From Bacteroidales bacterium (GTDB lineage Bacteria; Bacteroidota; Bacteroidia; Bacteroidales; UBA932), in assembly GCA_017443845.1 (NCBI GenBank), contig JAFSXX010000016.1, forward strand, positions 1-64,000: a DNA stretch of 64,000 bases. Direction: 5' to 3'. A program made the position numbers and the translations under genes. Under the pieces are notes generated by a model that was given only the letters and a program-made list of their open reading frames with translations, made no database searches and was not told the DNA's origin. Shown piece after piece: positions 35,331 through 44,123 of the stretch. The first letter of the stretch is position 1; every line of letters begins with the position of its first letter.

Positions 35331-35459
35331 TTAATCGTTAAACTCAAAGCCGGGAAGTTCCTTTCCATCCCAGTTGTTTCCGCTGGCGCAGTACGGCTCC
35401 AAAATCAGCACCTTGATATTGGCTTCAGGAGCGAAATAGGGTTTCTTTGCCTGGTCCAT
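35331..35459 (-). CDS. small protein of 42 residues upstream of the LRR lipoprotein
   Basis: An ATG at 35459 opens a 43-codon frame ending at TAA 35331-35333, 14 bp before the lipoprotein ATG. The product begins MDQAKKPYFAPEANIKVLIL and ends CASGNNWDGKELPGFEFND. It has no signal peptide. I recall short Bacteroidales proteins of the same build (APE..I.VL...C.SG followed by an acidic tail) next to fimbrillin-type lipoprotein genes, but their function is not known to me. Start, frame, length and tight spacing favour a real gene; no clear promoter was found. Confidence 0.6.
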   Translation of the reverse strand: MDQAKKPYFAPEANIKVLILEPYCASGNNWDGKELPGFEFND

Positions 35460-35577
35460 ATGTGTAGTGTATAGTGTTAGTGTTTTGCTATGGATTGCAA
35501 TTTTACCTCTTTTAACCCTTTTTTGAGTAATGATTTTTCATTAATTTGAGGTTTTAGAATGCTTGGAAATGGCTTTT

Positions 35578-35609
35578 TTTGCATTATCACGGGATTCTTG
35601 CCACCTTTG
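35578..35609 (+). promoter_or_regulatory. promoter of the TPR/LuxR regulator
   Basis: -33 TTTG (35578-35581), 20-bp spacer, near-consensus -7 CACCTTTG (35602-35609; consensus TAnnTTTG), 16 bp before the ATG at 35626. The spacing is typical; the first -7 base deviates. Confidence 0.55.
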
Positions 35610-35625
35610 TATAAACGACTTTAGT

Positions 35626-37083
35626 ATGAAAAGAGTTCTTCTGCTTTTTATTTCAGCCGCCCTTCTTGCCAGGCTTTCTGCCTGCTCTCCGGACATAAAA
35701 ATCAGCCCGTCGGAGAATGAGACTCAGGTGACTTCACTGATAGAACAAGCATCCAAAGATGTATCCTCCCAGAATTATGACGCCGCTATGGAGAAGGCGC
35801 TTCGCGCGCTTGATCTGGCCGGCGACGACCCGCTGCTGAAGGTGCGGGCATTGGAATCCATAATAGGTGTGGACATAATGGCAAGCCGCGACGAGGATGC
35901 CTGGAACAAGGCGATGGAGGCGGAAGCGCTCGCTCGTGAGCACGGATTTAAGAAAGAACTGGCCGCAATCCTGGTCTTCAAAGCGAAGCTTTGCTCCTAC
36001 GCTGAGATTTCACCCGAAACCGGACGCAACGACGAAGGCCTGGAATACGCTACAGAAGCGCTGGCGCTGGCAGAAGAGGCTGGAGCTCTGGAACAGCAAT
36101 GCGAAGCCTGCTACACCATAGGCTCCCTCTATATAAACAAGAACCGCTGGAGCGACCCCATAGACCAGAATATCTACCAAACCGCCGGGGAATGGCTTGG
36201 AAGAGGCCAGGCCCTTGCAGACTCCTGCGACGATGCCCGGCTGCGACGCTACGGAATCCTGTTCCGTTCGCGCTGGTTCCAGCAGGGAGACCGCAACGAG
36301 GAGGCAATAAAATACTTCGAAGAAGTGATGGCTTCCCTGAAAGAAACCGACCATCTGACGATTTCTTCGCTGGACGACCGTCTGGTACGCCTCTACACCC
36401 GCACCGGGGAATACCAAAAGGCCCTGGACACCCACGACGATTACGTCTTCCATACGCAGAAGTACATCCTGCAGAAACAGGATGAGACCCTCCAGGAGAT
36501 GCAAACCAGGTTCGAGGTGCAGGAAAAGGAGCGCGCCCTGGAGCGGAGCCGCTACCGGACGGGTGTGTTGATCCTGGCGCTGCTGCTTGCAACGGCGAGC
36601 ATCATCCTTGCTGTCGGCAATATACGCAAGATCCGCCGCCGGAACGTCGAACTTCAAAGGGTGAACGACGCCAAGGAGGAACTGATCCAGTTCCTTGCAA
36701 AAGACCTCAAGAACCCTATCGGAACGATATCTGGCAAGATTGCCGACCTTTCCGCTTCTGCCGCGACCCTTTCAGCCGAGCAAATCCGGAGCAAGTGCAA
36801 CCAACTTGCCAAAAACGCAGAGTCAATCAATACCGACGTGGCGTCCTATGTGGGTGACGTACTTATCAGGCGCAGCCAGAGAATAGCGGATATCGGGCTT
36901 TCAATGCGCGAAATACAGATTATCCGCCTGAGCGCGGAAGGTCTCACCGCGGCCCAGATAGCCGAACGGTTATTCCTGAGTGTTCACACAATTAACACCC
37001 ACCGCCAGCGTATTTACGCCAAGATGGGCGTAGGCAACGTCTCGGAAATGATCCGCAAGGCCGGTGAACTCGGCATTCTGTAG
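35626..37083 (+). CDS. membrane TPR regulator with degenerate histidine-kinase segment and LuxR-type HTH
   Basis: A 485-residue protein starting at the ATG at 35626 (MKRVLLLFISAALLARLSAC, a signal with a lipobox-like end). Residues ~30-290 are TPR-like helices (NYDAAMEKALRALDLAGDD, EEAIKYFEEVMASLKE), residues 313-331 one membrane span, ~350-420 a DHp-like helix pair, and ~425-485 a LuxR-type helix-turn-helix (LSMREIQIIRLSAEGLTAAQ, LFLSVHTINTHRQRI). In the DHp segment the usual His is replaced: LAKDLKNPI with Lys359 where HDLKNP is expected, and no ATPase domain follows. So it cannot autophosphorylate there. It is divergent from the small-protein/LRR lipoprotein genes, its likely targets (inference). 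Confidence 0.82.
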   Translation: MKRVLLLFISAALLARLSACSPDIKISPSENETQVTSLIEQASKDVSSQNYDAAMEKALRALDLAGDDPLLKVRALESIIGVDIMASRDEDAWNKAMEAEALAREHGFKKELAAILVFKAKLCSYAEISPETGRNDEGLEYATEALALAEEAGALEQQCEACYTIGSLYINKNRWSDPIDQNIYQTAGEWLGRGQALADSCDDARLRRYGILFRSRWFQQGDRNEEAIKYFEEVMASLKETDHLTISSLDDRLVRLYTRTGEYQKALDTHDDYVFHTQKYILQKQDETLQEMQTRFEVQEKERALERSRYRTGVLILALLLATASIILAVGNIRKIRRRNVELQRVNDAKEELIQFLAKDLKNPIGTISGKIADLSASAATLSAEQIRSKCNQLAKNAESINTDVASYVGDVLIRRSQRIADIGLSMREIQIIRLSAEGLTAAQIAERLFLSVHTINTHRQRIYAKMGVGNVSEMIRKAGELGIL

Positions 37084-37110
37084 GCTTGATGCCGGTTTTC
37101 GACAGGGCTT

Positions 37111-39126
37111 CTATCTTCCGAAATATACAAGCAGGACAGAGATGTCGGCTGGAGAAACTCCGCTGATGCGGGAGGCCTGCGCTATGGTGCGAGGACGGTA
37201 GCGGTCCAATTTGATGCGGCTCTCCATCGACAGGGCCGTGAGTTTCGAATAATCGAAGCCATCGGGAATCCGCAGGTCCTCCAGGCGTTTTATCTTATCC
37301 GCTATCCTCCTCTCCCTCTCGATATATCCTGCATATTTCACCGCTATCTCCGCCGCTTCGAGAACGGAATCCCGGATATCCTCTTCCGTCCTTTCAATGT
37401 CACGGCTACGGAAGTCCATGCAACCGGGAATCCACGGCAGCGAAAGCACCGCCTCCATCGACTCGTAATCCTCCGGATCGACATCCGCCGCAGCCTTCAC
37501 CTTCCCGCCCAGTTCCTCTTCGAATTGTTCCGCGGTTCCCCGTGGAACACTCCGCAGCAATCCGGCCAGCGAAACCTCGGGACGGGTAAGCAGCTCTCCC
37601 ATCCTTTTGGGGACCGGTATCTCCGCGGAACCGACAGAATCCAGATAAGGATTCACATCCTCCGGCTTGAGGGCCGACTGGCGGGCGAAATCGATGCTCT
37701 GCTGTGCCATCTCCCGCTTGCGGCACATATAATCGTACCTGAAATCATCGGCAAGACCTATCTGATGGGCCTTTTCGGTAAGCCTCTGGTCGGAATCGTC
37801 CTGCCTCAGCAGGATCCTGTACTCCGCCCTCGAAGTGAACATCCTGTAAGGCTCGTCCACACCTTTTGTTATCAGATCGTCGATGAGTACCCCGATATAA
37901 GCTTCGTCGCGGCCCAGGATGAAAGGCTCCTTGCCGGCAAGGGCAAGATGGGCGTTAATGCCCGCCATCAATCCCTGCGCGGCCGCTTCCTCATAGCCCG
38001 TAGTGCCGTTGACCTGGCCTGCGAGATAAAGCCCCTTTACGACTTTCGACTCGAGTGTGGCCTCGAGCTGCAGGGGATCGAAATAGTCATACTCGACGGC
38101 ATAAGCCGGACGGAATACCTTGACATCGGAGAATCCCTCTATGGCACGGAGAGCCTCCATCTGCACATTGAAAGGCAGCGAAGAGGAGAAACCCTGAAGA
38201 TAATACTCGTTTGTGTTCCACCCCTCCGGCTCGATGAAGAGCTGATGGGCGTCGCGGCCGGCGAAGGTATGGAGTTTGTCCTCGATCGAAGGGCAGTAAC
38301 GCGGCCCGATTCCTTTGATGCGGCCCGTAAAGAGCGGCGACTCGTCGAACCCGCTCTCGAGGATCGAATGAACCTCTTTGTTGGTATGAGCGATATAGCA
38401 CTCCTTCTGGACTCCGCTGCGCTGCACCGAGGAGAGCAGCGGAAGATATGAGAATTGCGAAGGGTTCTCATCCCCCTTCTGGATTTCGAAAGCGGAGAGA
38501 TCGAGGGAACGGATGTCGATGCGGGGCGGGGTTCCGGTCTTCATCCTGCCGCTCTTGATTCCGAGCGAGACGAGCTGGGAGGTCAGGCCGTATGAGGCCA
38601 TCTCTCCGATGCGCCCTCCGTCGGCACTCTCGCGGCCTATGAAAAGTTTCCCGTTCAGGAAGGTTCCGGCCGTCAGGATCACCGACTGAGCCTCGAATTC
38701 GGCGCCCATCGATACGCGTACGCCGGAAATTTTAGATTCTCGGAAGGTTATCGCAGTCACAAAATCCTGCCAAATATCTAAGTTACAGGTATTTTCGAGG
38801 ATATGACGCCAGTTCATCGAGAAGCGGGTCTTGTCGCACTGTGCGCGGGGGCTCCACATTGCCGGACCTTTCGACCGGTTGAGCATCCTGAACTGGATAG
38901 TGGAGGCATCGGTCACTATGCCGCTGAAACCTCCTAATGCATCTATCTCCCTGACAATCTGGCCTTTGGCAATGCCGCCCATAGCCGGGTTACACGACAT
39001 CTGGGCCGTCTTGCCCATATCCATCGTGACCAGCAGCACCTTCGATCCGAGGCGCGCCGCCGCCACTGCGGCTTCGCATCCGGCGTGACCGGCACCGACG
39101 ACGATTATGTCATACCTCCGCGCCAT
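37111..39126 (-). CDS. mnmG: tRNA uridine-5-carboxymethylaminomethyl modification enzyme MnmG
   Basis: A 671-residue FAD-binding enzyme that, with MnmE, modifies the wobble uridine of several tRNAs. The N-terminal dinucleotide-binding motif is [19 protein letters not shown], followed by the family signature [21 protein letters not shown] and a second signature region [20 protein letters not shown]. The C-terminal helical domain is complete ([20 protein letters not shown]). It overlaps ybeY by 17 bp and is probably co-transcribed with it. It converges on the LuxR-type regulator with a 27-bp gap. Confidence 0.97.
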   Translation of the reverse strand: MARRYDIIVVGAGHAGCEAAVAAARLGSKVLLVTMDMGKTAQMSCNPAMGGIAKGQIVREIDALGGFSGIVTDASTIQFRMLNRSKGPAMWSPRAQCDKTRFSMNWRHILENTCNLDIWQDFVTAITFRESKISGVRVSMGAEFEAQSVILTAGTFLNGKLFIGRESADGGRIGEMASYGLTSQLVSLGIKSGRMKTGTPPRIDIRSLDLSAFEIQKGDENPSQFSYLPLLSSVQRSGVQKECYIAHTNKEVHSILESGFDESPLFTGRIKGIGPRYCPSIEDKLHTFAGRDAHQLFIEPEGWNTNEYYLQGFSSSLPFNVQMEALRAIEGFSDVKVFRPAYAVEYDYFDPLQLEATLESKVVKGLYLAGQVNGTTGYEEAAAQGLMAGINAHLALAGKEPFILGRDEAYIGVLIDDLITKGVDEPYRMFTSRAEYRILLRQDDSDQRLTEKAHQIGLADDFRYDYMCRKREMAQQSIDFARQSALKPEDVNPYLDSVGSAEIPVPKRMGELLTRPEVSLAGLLRSVPRGTAEQFEEELGGKVKAAADVDPEDYESMEAVLSLPWIPGCMDFRSRDIERTEEDIRDSVLEAAEIAVKYAGYIERERRIADKIKRLEDLRIPDGFDYSKLTALSMESRIKLDRYRPRTIAQASRISGVSPADISVLLVYFGR

Positions 39127-39568
39127 TGCGTATCTGTTCGAGCAGATCGAGAGACTCGTTCTCCTTGGCCGTCATCTCCTCCTGGAGTTCGGGAGTTACG
39201 TCGTCGTACCCCAGAAGATGGAGCAGTCCGTGGGCTATCACCCTGTGGAGTTCGCGGTCGAATCCTTCGCCGTATTCCTCGGCATTGTGGCGCACGGTAT
39301 CGATACTGATGTATATGTCGCCGCTTATGAGGTCGCCCTTACCTTCGACTTCGTAATCCTGTGAAAAATCGAAAGTAATTATATCGGTATAGTAATCGTG
39401 GCCCAAATATTGTTTGTTGATAGTCAAGAGATAAGGGTCGCTGCAAAATATATAGTTGAGTTCGCCTGTCCTCTTTGAATCGCGAGCAGCTATGGCCTTC
39501 AGCCATTTTGAAACCAATCTTCTCCGGGAGAGTGAGAAGTTTATATCTTCAGAATTGAACCTTATCAT
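39110..39568 (-). CDS. ybeY: endoribonuclease YbeY (rRNA maturation factor)
   Basis: A 152-residue metal-dependent RNase for 16S rRNA maturation and ribosome quality control. I chose ATG 39568 ([11 protein letters not shown]) over the longer frame. Family blocks: [30 protein letters not shown] and [14 protein letters not shown]. The zinc site [11 protein letters not shown] keeps two His, but the third ligand of the canonical H-x3-H-x5-H motif is Asp here, as I recall in other Bacteroidota members. It overlaps mnmG by 17 bp. Confidence 0.93.
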   Translation of the reverse strand: MIRFNSEDINFSLSRRRLVSKWLKAIAARDSKRTGELNYIFCSDPYLLTINKQYLGHDYYTDIITFDFSQDYEVEGKGDLISGDIYISIDTVRHNAEEYGEGFDRELHRVIAHGLLHLLGYDDVTPELQEEMTAKENESLDLLEQIRNGAEV

Positions 39569-39587
39569 TGAAACACAATTTGGATGA

Positions 39588-39595
39588 CAAAAATA
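39588..39595 (-). promoter_or_regulatory. -7 promoter element of ybeY-mnmG
   Basis: TATTTTTG on the minus strand, exact consensus, 19 bp before the ybeY ATG; a TTTC lies 20 bp upstream of it as a -33 candidate. Confidence 0.58.
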
Positions 39596-39686
39596 AGCAA
39601 AACTCACCAAGAGTTGAAACTTATTAAAAATATATTGATTTTCAAATAGTTATGGGAACCCTACATATTTTTGCCGGCAAAATATG

Positions 39687-39715
39687 TTGAAAACAAAAAA
39701 AAATTACTACCTTTA
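39687..39715 (+). promoter_or_regulatory. promoter of the TonB-family gene
   Basis: TTG at 39687-39689, 18-bp spacer, -7 TACCTTTA at 39708-39715 (one change from consensus), 49 bp before the ATG at 39765. Confidence 0.5.
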
Positions 39716-39764
39716 CCGATTACTAGTGGTAATGTACAGAAACAAATAAAACACATCACATACT

Positions 39765-40457
39765 ATGGAAGTAAAGAAATCACCCAAGGCAGACCTTGAA
39801 AACAAGAAACTTCTCTTCAGAGAAATTGGTCTCGTAGCAGTGCTTGCAATCGTTCTTTTGGCATTCGAGTGGTCCACGAAGGACAAACCCGAAATGATGG
39901 ATCTCACACAGGAGACCGTCGCTGTCGAAGAAGAAATCATTCCTATCACCCAGGAACAGCAGGAACTTCCCCCCGAGATGCCCAAGATTCCTGTCCTCTC
40001 CGATGTCATCGACATCGTGGACGACGATATCAAGGTCAATGATGACCTGATCATCAGCCTCGAGGATAACAGCAACGTAGGTGTCGAGATTCTTGACTAC
40101 CACGCAGAGGTTGTTGAGGAAGTCGTCGAGGAAGAGGCTATTCCTTTCGCATTGGTCGAGGAGAAGCCCAAATTCCAGGGCGGTGACGCAAATACCTTCT
40201 CAAAGTGGGTCAACAGCAAGCTCGTATATCCTGAGATTGCAAAGGAGAACGGAGTCCAGGGCCGTGTAACCCTTCAGTTCACTGTCAATACCGACGGTTC
40301 TGTCAGCAACGTGACAGTCCTCCGCGGAGTGGACCCTTCTCTCGACAAAGAGGCAGTACGTATTGTCTCGAGTTCTCCCAAGTGGGAGCCTGGTCGCCAG
40401 AGGGAGCGTCCGGTAAAGGTTACCTATACCTTCCCCGTGATTTTCCAGCTCAGATAA
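39765..40457 (+). CDS. TonB-family energy transducer
   Basis: A 230-residue inner-membrane protein. It has a short cytoplasmic start (MEVKKSPKADLENKKLLFRE), one membrane span (IGLVAVLAIVLLAFEW), an acidic Glu/Val-rich periplasmic stretch (VVEEVVEEEAIPF) in place of the usual Pro-rich linker, and a C-terminal TonB domain (VYPEIAKENGVQGRVTLQFTVNTDG..., WEPGRQRERPVKVTYTFPVIFQL). TonB couples the proton-motive force to outer-membrane transporters such as the three SusC proteins in this window, although no exbBD is adjacent. It is followed by a hairpin terminator. Confidence 0.9.
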   Translation: MEVKKSPKADLENKKLLFREIGLVAVLAIVLLAFEWSTKDKPEMMDLTQETVAVEEEIIPITQEQQELPPEMPKIPVLSDVIDIVDDDIKVNDDLIISLEDNSNVGVEILDYHAEVVEEVVEEEAIPFALVEEKPKFQGGDANTFSKWVNSKLVYPEIAKENGVQGRVTLQFTVNTDGSVSNVTVLRGVDPSLDKEAVRIVSSSPKWEPGRQRERPVKVTYTFPVIFQLR

Positions 40458-40480
40458 TCATCTGCTGAATGTAAAATTTT

Positions 40481-40509
40481 AAGAGTGACCTTCGGGCCAC
40501 TCTTTTTTT
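40481..40509. terminator. terminator between the tonB-type gene and hflX
   Basis: Stem GAGTGACC / GGCCACTC (40483-40490 and 40495-40502, one mismatch) with a TTCG tetraloop and seven T on the plus strand. The A/T flanks allow it to act in both directions for the convergent genes. Confidence 0.75.
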
Positions 40510-41653
40510 ACTGTTTCACCATCCGCAGGAGATCCTGCCGCAGTTTTTCGATATTGATTTTGTCTTTGGCGGAAATGAATATGCAGGGGGTGTTTTCCTT
40601 CGACATCCAGGAGTGTTCGAACTCTTCAAGGGTATAATTCTTCTCACTTTTGGCTTCGAGCGAAAAGTCGTCGTAAGGCTCGTAGGTATATTGGTCTATC
40701 TTGTTGAAAACCATATAGCAGGGCTTATCCTTGACGCCTATATCCTTAAGGGTATTGTTTACCACCGTTATCTGTTCCTCGAAGTTGGGATGGGATATGT
40801 CCACTACGTGTACCAGTATATCCGCCTCCCTCACCTCGTCCAGGGTGCTTTTGAATGATTCCACAAGCTGGGTCGGCAGTTTCCGTATAAAACCGACCGT
40901 ATCGCTCAGCAGGAAGGGAGTGGTGTCTATCACTACTTTGCGGACCGTAGTATCGAGCGTGGCGAAGAGTTTGTTCTCGGCAAAGACGTCGCTCTTGGAG
41001 AGCAGATTCATAATGGTGCTCTTTCCCACATTGGTATAACCTACCAGGGCTACACGCTTCATCGATCCCCTGTTGCCGCGCTGCGACTCCATCTGGCGGT
41101 CGATTTTCGAAAGTTGCTGCTTGAGCCTCTTTATCTTGTCGAGGACAATTCGGCGGTCGGTCTCCAACTGACTCTCTCCGGGGCCCCTCATATTGAGTCC
41201 GCCCTTTCCTCCGCGCTGCCTTTCGAGGTGGGTCCACATACCCGTAAGGCGGGGCAGAAGATATTGATATTGTGCGAGTTCGACCTGTGTCTTGGCGTAT
41301 GCTGTCTTGGCCCTCTGGGCAAATATATCTAGGATGAGTCCGGTACGGTCAATTACTTTGGCCCCGGTCTCTTTCTCGATGTTGCGCATCTGCGAAGGAC
41401 TGAGTTCATCGTCAAATATAATGTACTCTACCTCTTTCTGCTGGACATAATCCTTTATTTCCTGCAACTTGCCCGGCCCCACATAGGTCCTCGAATTGGC
41501 CCTCTCCAACCTCTGGGTAAAGAATTTATTTCCCTCTATACCATCTGTCTCAGCCAAAAACTTCAACTCTTCGAGATACTCCCTTACCTGGCTCTCTTTT
41601 TGCTGCTGAAGCATTATGGCTGCAAATACAGCCCTTTCCGTTTTATTTTCCAT
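40508..41653 (-). CDS. hflX: ribosome-associated GTPase HflX
   Basis: A 381-residue GTPase that splits stalled or stressed ribosomes in characterised species. The N-terminal HflX domain carries EYLEELKFLAETDGI, the coiled region VDRTGLILDIFAQRAKTAYAKTQVELAQ, and the GPGESQLETDRR signature. The G domain has VALVGYTNVGKSTIMNLL (G1), DTVGFIRKLP (G3) and VFNKID (G4). Length and domain order are normal. It is transcribed divergently from the P1 peptidase gene with overlapping promoters and ends at a shared terminator with the tonB-type gene. Confidence 0.95.
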   Translation of the reverse strand: MENKTERAVFAAIMLQQQKESQVREYLEELKFLAETDGIEGNKFFTQRLERANSRTYVGPGKLQEIKDYVQQKEVEYIIFDDELSPSQMRNIEKETGAKVIDRTGLILDIFAQRAKTAYAKTQVELAQYQYLLPRLTGMWTHLERQRGGKGGLNMRGPGESQLETDRRIVLDKIKRLKQQLSKIDRQMESQRGNRGSMKRVALVGYTNVGKSTIMNLLSKSDVFAENKLFATLDTTVRKVVIDTTPFLLSDTVGFIRKLPTQLVESFKSTLDEVREADILVHVVDISHPNFEEQITVVNNTLKDIGVKDKPCYMVFNKIDQYTYEPYDDFSLEAKSEKNYTLEEFEHSWMSKENTPCIFISAKDKINIEKLRQDLLRMVKQ

Positions 41654-41667
41654 TCATTAATTTTTTA

Positions 41668-41688
41668 CAAAATTAGAAACTATCTTTG
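41668..41688. promoter_or_regulatory. overlapping divergent promoters of hflX and the P1 peptidase
   Basis: Minus strand TAATTTTG at 41668-41675 (hflX) and plus strand TATCTTTG at 41681-41688 (peptidase) are both exact -7 elements and only 5 bp apart, so each lies in the spacer of the other promoter. Confidence 0.65.
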
Positions 41689-41712
41689 TATTTATATAAA
41701 ACAAGGTTTGTA

Positions 41713-42831
41713 ATGAAAAGGTCTATTGTTCTGTTTGCAGCGCTGTTTTCCGTTATTTCTGTTTCGGCCGGCGGCCGGCTGAGGGATTATTCTATATGTC
41801 CCGGAATTTTCAAGACAGGTGAGAATAATGCGATTACCGATGTCAGGGGAGTAAAAGTAGGACACGTTACTTTGGTTTCGGGAGACGATGTCCGTACCGG
41901 AGTTACCGCCATCATACCTCACGAAGGCAATATATTCCAGAAAAAGTGTCCTGCGGCCCTCTATGTGGGCAACGGATTCGGCAAGTTCGCGGGAGCCACA
42001 CAGATCAATGAACTCGGCAACATCGAGACTCCCATTGTTCTGACAAATACTCTCTCGGTATCGGCCGGAATCCAGGGTCTGGTCACCTATACCCTCAACC
42101 AGCGCGGAAACGAGAAGGTACGTTCGGTGAATGCCGTAGTGGGAGAGACCAACGACGGCAAGCTCAACAATATCCGCAAGCGCGTAGTTACCGAAAAACA
42201 CGTGCTTCAGGCTATCAACAATGCCAAGGGCGGTCCCGTTGAGGAGGGTAATGTGGGAGCCGGAACCGGAACAGTATGCTTCGGATTCAAAGGTGGCATA
42301 GGAACCTCTTCAAGGGTGCTTCCCGAGTCGTTGGGAGGTTATACTGTAGGAGTCCTGGTGCAGTCCAATTACGGAGGAATCCTCGAGATTGACGGCGTCC
42401 CCGTAGGCAAGAAACTCGGAAAATATTCATTCAAGGAGGATGTCGAGAAGGAGGAGGAACTCTCTCCCGACGGATCCTGCATGATGATTATTATAACCGA
42501 CGCCCCGCTGGATTCGCGCAATCTGCAGCGTCTGGCAAAGAGGGCATTCATGGGATTGGCAAAGACCGGAGGTATTGCCTCCAACGGCAGTGGCGATTAT
42601 GTGCTGGCTGTTTCGGTCAACAAGGATAATCTGATAGATTCCCGCACTCCCTATTATTTCCCCACTCTTCTGCATAACGATGCGATGTCGCCGCTCTTCG
42701 CAGCTGCCATAGAAGCCACCGAGGAGGCTCTCTGGAACTCACTCTTCGCCGCTTCTACCGTCACCAGTAACGGAATCACCATCGAGGCCCTGCCGGTGGA
42801 AGAGGTTGTGGAGATGTTCAAGAACAGGTAA
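41713..42831 (+). CDS. secreted P1-family (DmpA-type) aminopeptidase
   Basis: A 372-residue protein; the ATG at 41713 gives MKRSIVLFAALFSVISVSA as signal peptide, and the earlier TTG at 41686 falls inside the promoter. P1-family blocks are NAITDVRGVKVGHVTL, RTGVTAIIPHEGN, CPAALYVGNGFGKFAGATQINELG, GNVGAGTGTVCFGFKGGIGTSSR. Members self-cleave next to a Ser/Thr in the last block and act as L-aminopeptidase/D-amidase or beta-peptidase. Secretion fits the other periplasmic peptide-type hydrolases of the window. Substrate unknown. Confidence 0.9.
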   Translation: MKRSIVLFAALFSVISVSAGGRLRDYSICPGIFKTGENNAITDVRGVKVGHVTLVSGDDVRTGVTAIIPHEGNIFQKKCPAALYVGNGFGKFAGATQINELGNIETPIVLTNTLSVSAGIQGLVTYTLNQRGNEKVRSVNAVVGETNDGKLNNIRKRVVTEKHVLQAINNAKGGPVEEGNVGAGTGTVCFGFKGGIGTSSRVLPESLGGYTVGVLVQSNYGGILEIDGVPVGKKLGKYSFKEDVEKEEELSPDGSCMMIIITDAPLDSRNLQRLAKRAFMGLAKTGGIASNGSGDYVLAVSVNKDNLIDSRTPYYFPTLLHNDAMSPLFAAAIEATEEALWNSLFAASTVTSNGITIEALPVEEVVEMFKNR

Positions 42832-42865
42832 TAGCACTTTAAACAGAATATCTCCGTCTACGCGA

Positions 42866-43033
42866 CACTACCCCCTGAAAAGACCCTCCTGGATTATACT
42901 GGGGCCCTGCCCCAAACCCCGCCGCTTCGGCCGGCTATTACACTAACCAACCCGCTCGGCCTTCGCTAGCACCTGATGGTGCCGCGGGCCCCTCCCCGTG
43001 TGCCGGGGACGCACACTTTTCAGGGGGTAGTGC
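42866..43033. repeat. dispersed GC-rich intergenic repeat, copy B, within 17-bp inverted repeats
   Basis: A perfect 17-bp inverted repeat (CACTACCCCCTGAAAAG near 42866-42882 and its complement near 43016-43033) encloses a segment whose 42897-42982 part aligns with copy A at 31671-31758. It lies in the 467-bp gap between two convergent genes. The terminal inverted repeat and shared core suggest a small non-autonomous element or a folded RNA. No target-site duplication is obvious. Confidence 0.7.
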
Positions 43034-43071
43034 CGACTGCGCCTGCAATATTCTTCATACACACAATTAAT

Positions 43072-43107
43072 AATGAATAATATAGATTTATTTAAATCTT
43101 ATTCATT
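43072..43107. repeat. AT-rich palindrome
   Basis: Inner perfect palindrome AGATTTA-TT-TAAATCT (43084-43099) inside outer arms AATGAAT (43072-43078) and ATTCATT (43101-43107). It is a possible protein-binding or strand-opening site; no gene start is near. Confidence 0.5.
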
Positions 43108-43144
43108 ATATTTTATTAGGGTGTTGAAAGGTTGATAACTATGA

Positions 43145-43179
43145 AAAAAGGGCTTTGCATATACTGCAAGGCCCTTTTT
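43145..43179. terminator. bidirectional terminator between convergent genes
   Basis: A 15-bp stem with one G-T wobble (43145-43159 / 43165-43179), 5-nt loop, with A5 and T5 at the ends, so it can serve both the P1 peptidase (plus) and the alpha/beta hydrolase (minus). Confidence 0.8.
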
Positions 43180-43298
43180 ATGTTTATTAACTATGTTGAT
43201 AAAGGCGAAGGTATCTTTTGATAAAAGGGTTTTTGTTTATGTCATTTTTTTATAGCGCCGGAGCAGGAGTATTTTATCAACAACAGTAAACAACAATA

Positions 43299-44123
43299 TC
43301 AACCTATAAATTCACAAATCTGTTCATAAACCTTCTGCTCTGCCTCGATGAAAGAGTTGTGTCCGGTATTCTCGAGGAGCACGTGCTTAACCTTCGGGAA
43401 CTTCGAAATCATCTCCTTGACGCCTTCCAGGGGCAGGAATCTGTCCGAATCGCCCTCGAACATCATCATAGGAACAGGAGGTTCGGACATAACCGAGGTT
43501 GAATCCTCCCTCTGCTGCATTCCCAGGACCGAGGCCACTATCCCCTCGGGATTGTGCATATCGCACAATTCTATGGTTTCCATTATCTTGTCGTCGTAAA
43601 GGCGGAGATTCTCGCTCTTGAACATCTTGGGGATGCTGAGATCCGCAAGGGTTTCGAGCTTTCCGGAGCGGATTATATCTATCTCGCGCTTGCGGTCCTC
43701 GCTCTTTGCAGGATCATCCCTGTAGGGATTTGAATTGAATATAATGGCCTTTTCTATGACATCGGGGTATTTCTTGCAGAAAGCCAGGGTCACATATCCT
43801 CCCATCGAGTGGCCGCCGAGAGTCACGTTGCGGGCTCCGCACTTTTCGATGAGGGCCTTTACCACGTCGGCTCCGAATTCCATCGTATTGACGACAGAGC
43901 CGTCCTCACGCGCGGGAGCGGAGTCGGTAAGCCCGTGTCCGGGCATATCGAGCACTATGACCCTATACTTATCTTTAAGTCTTTCAACAAGTTCGTTCCA
44001 GATGTTGAGCGTTTCGAGATAACCGTGCAGCAGAATAATGCACTTTTCCTTTTGCTGCTCTTTTGAATCCTGTGTATCCAGCAGGTGAACCGTAATGCCG
44101 GCTGCAGTAGTGAAATATTCCAT
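43299..44123 (-). CDS. alpha/beta hydrolase
   Basis: A 274-residue cytoplasmic alpha/beta-fold hydrolase, no signal peptide. It has the oxyanion-loop region [22 protein letters not shown], the nucleophile elbow [10 protein letters not shown] (Ser near residue 107), acidic residue in [13 protein letters not shown] and catalytic His in [12 protein letters not shown]. Members act on esters, thioesters or C-C bonds, so the substrate cannot be stated. It is divergent from ruvB and ends near a bidirectional terminator. Confidence 0.9.
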   Translation of the reverse strand: MEYFTTAAGITVHLLDTQDSKEQQKEKCIILLHGYLETLNIWNELVERLKDKYRVIVLDMPGHGLTDSAPAREDGSVVNTMEFGADVVKALIEKCGARNVTLGGHSMGGYVTLAFCKKYPDVIEKAIIFNSNPYRDDPAKSEDRKREIDIIRSGKLETLADLSIPKMFKSENLRLYDDKIMETIELCDMHNPEGIVASVLGMQQREDSTSVMSEPPVPMMMFEGDSDRFLPLEGVKEMISKFPKVKHVLLENTGHNSFIEAEQKVYEQICEFIG

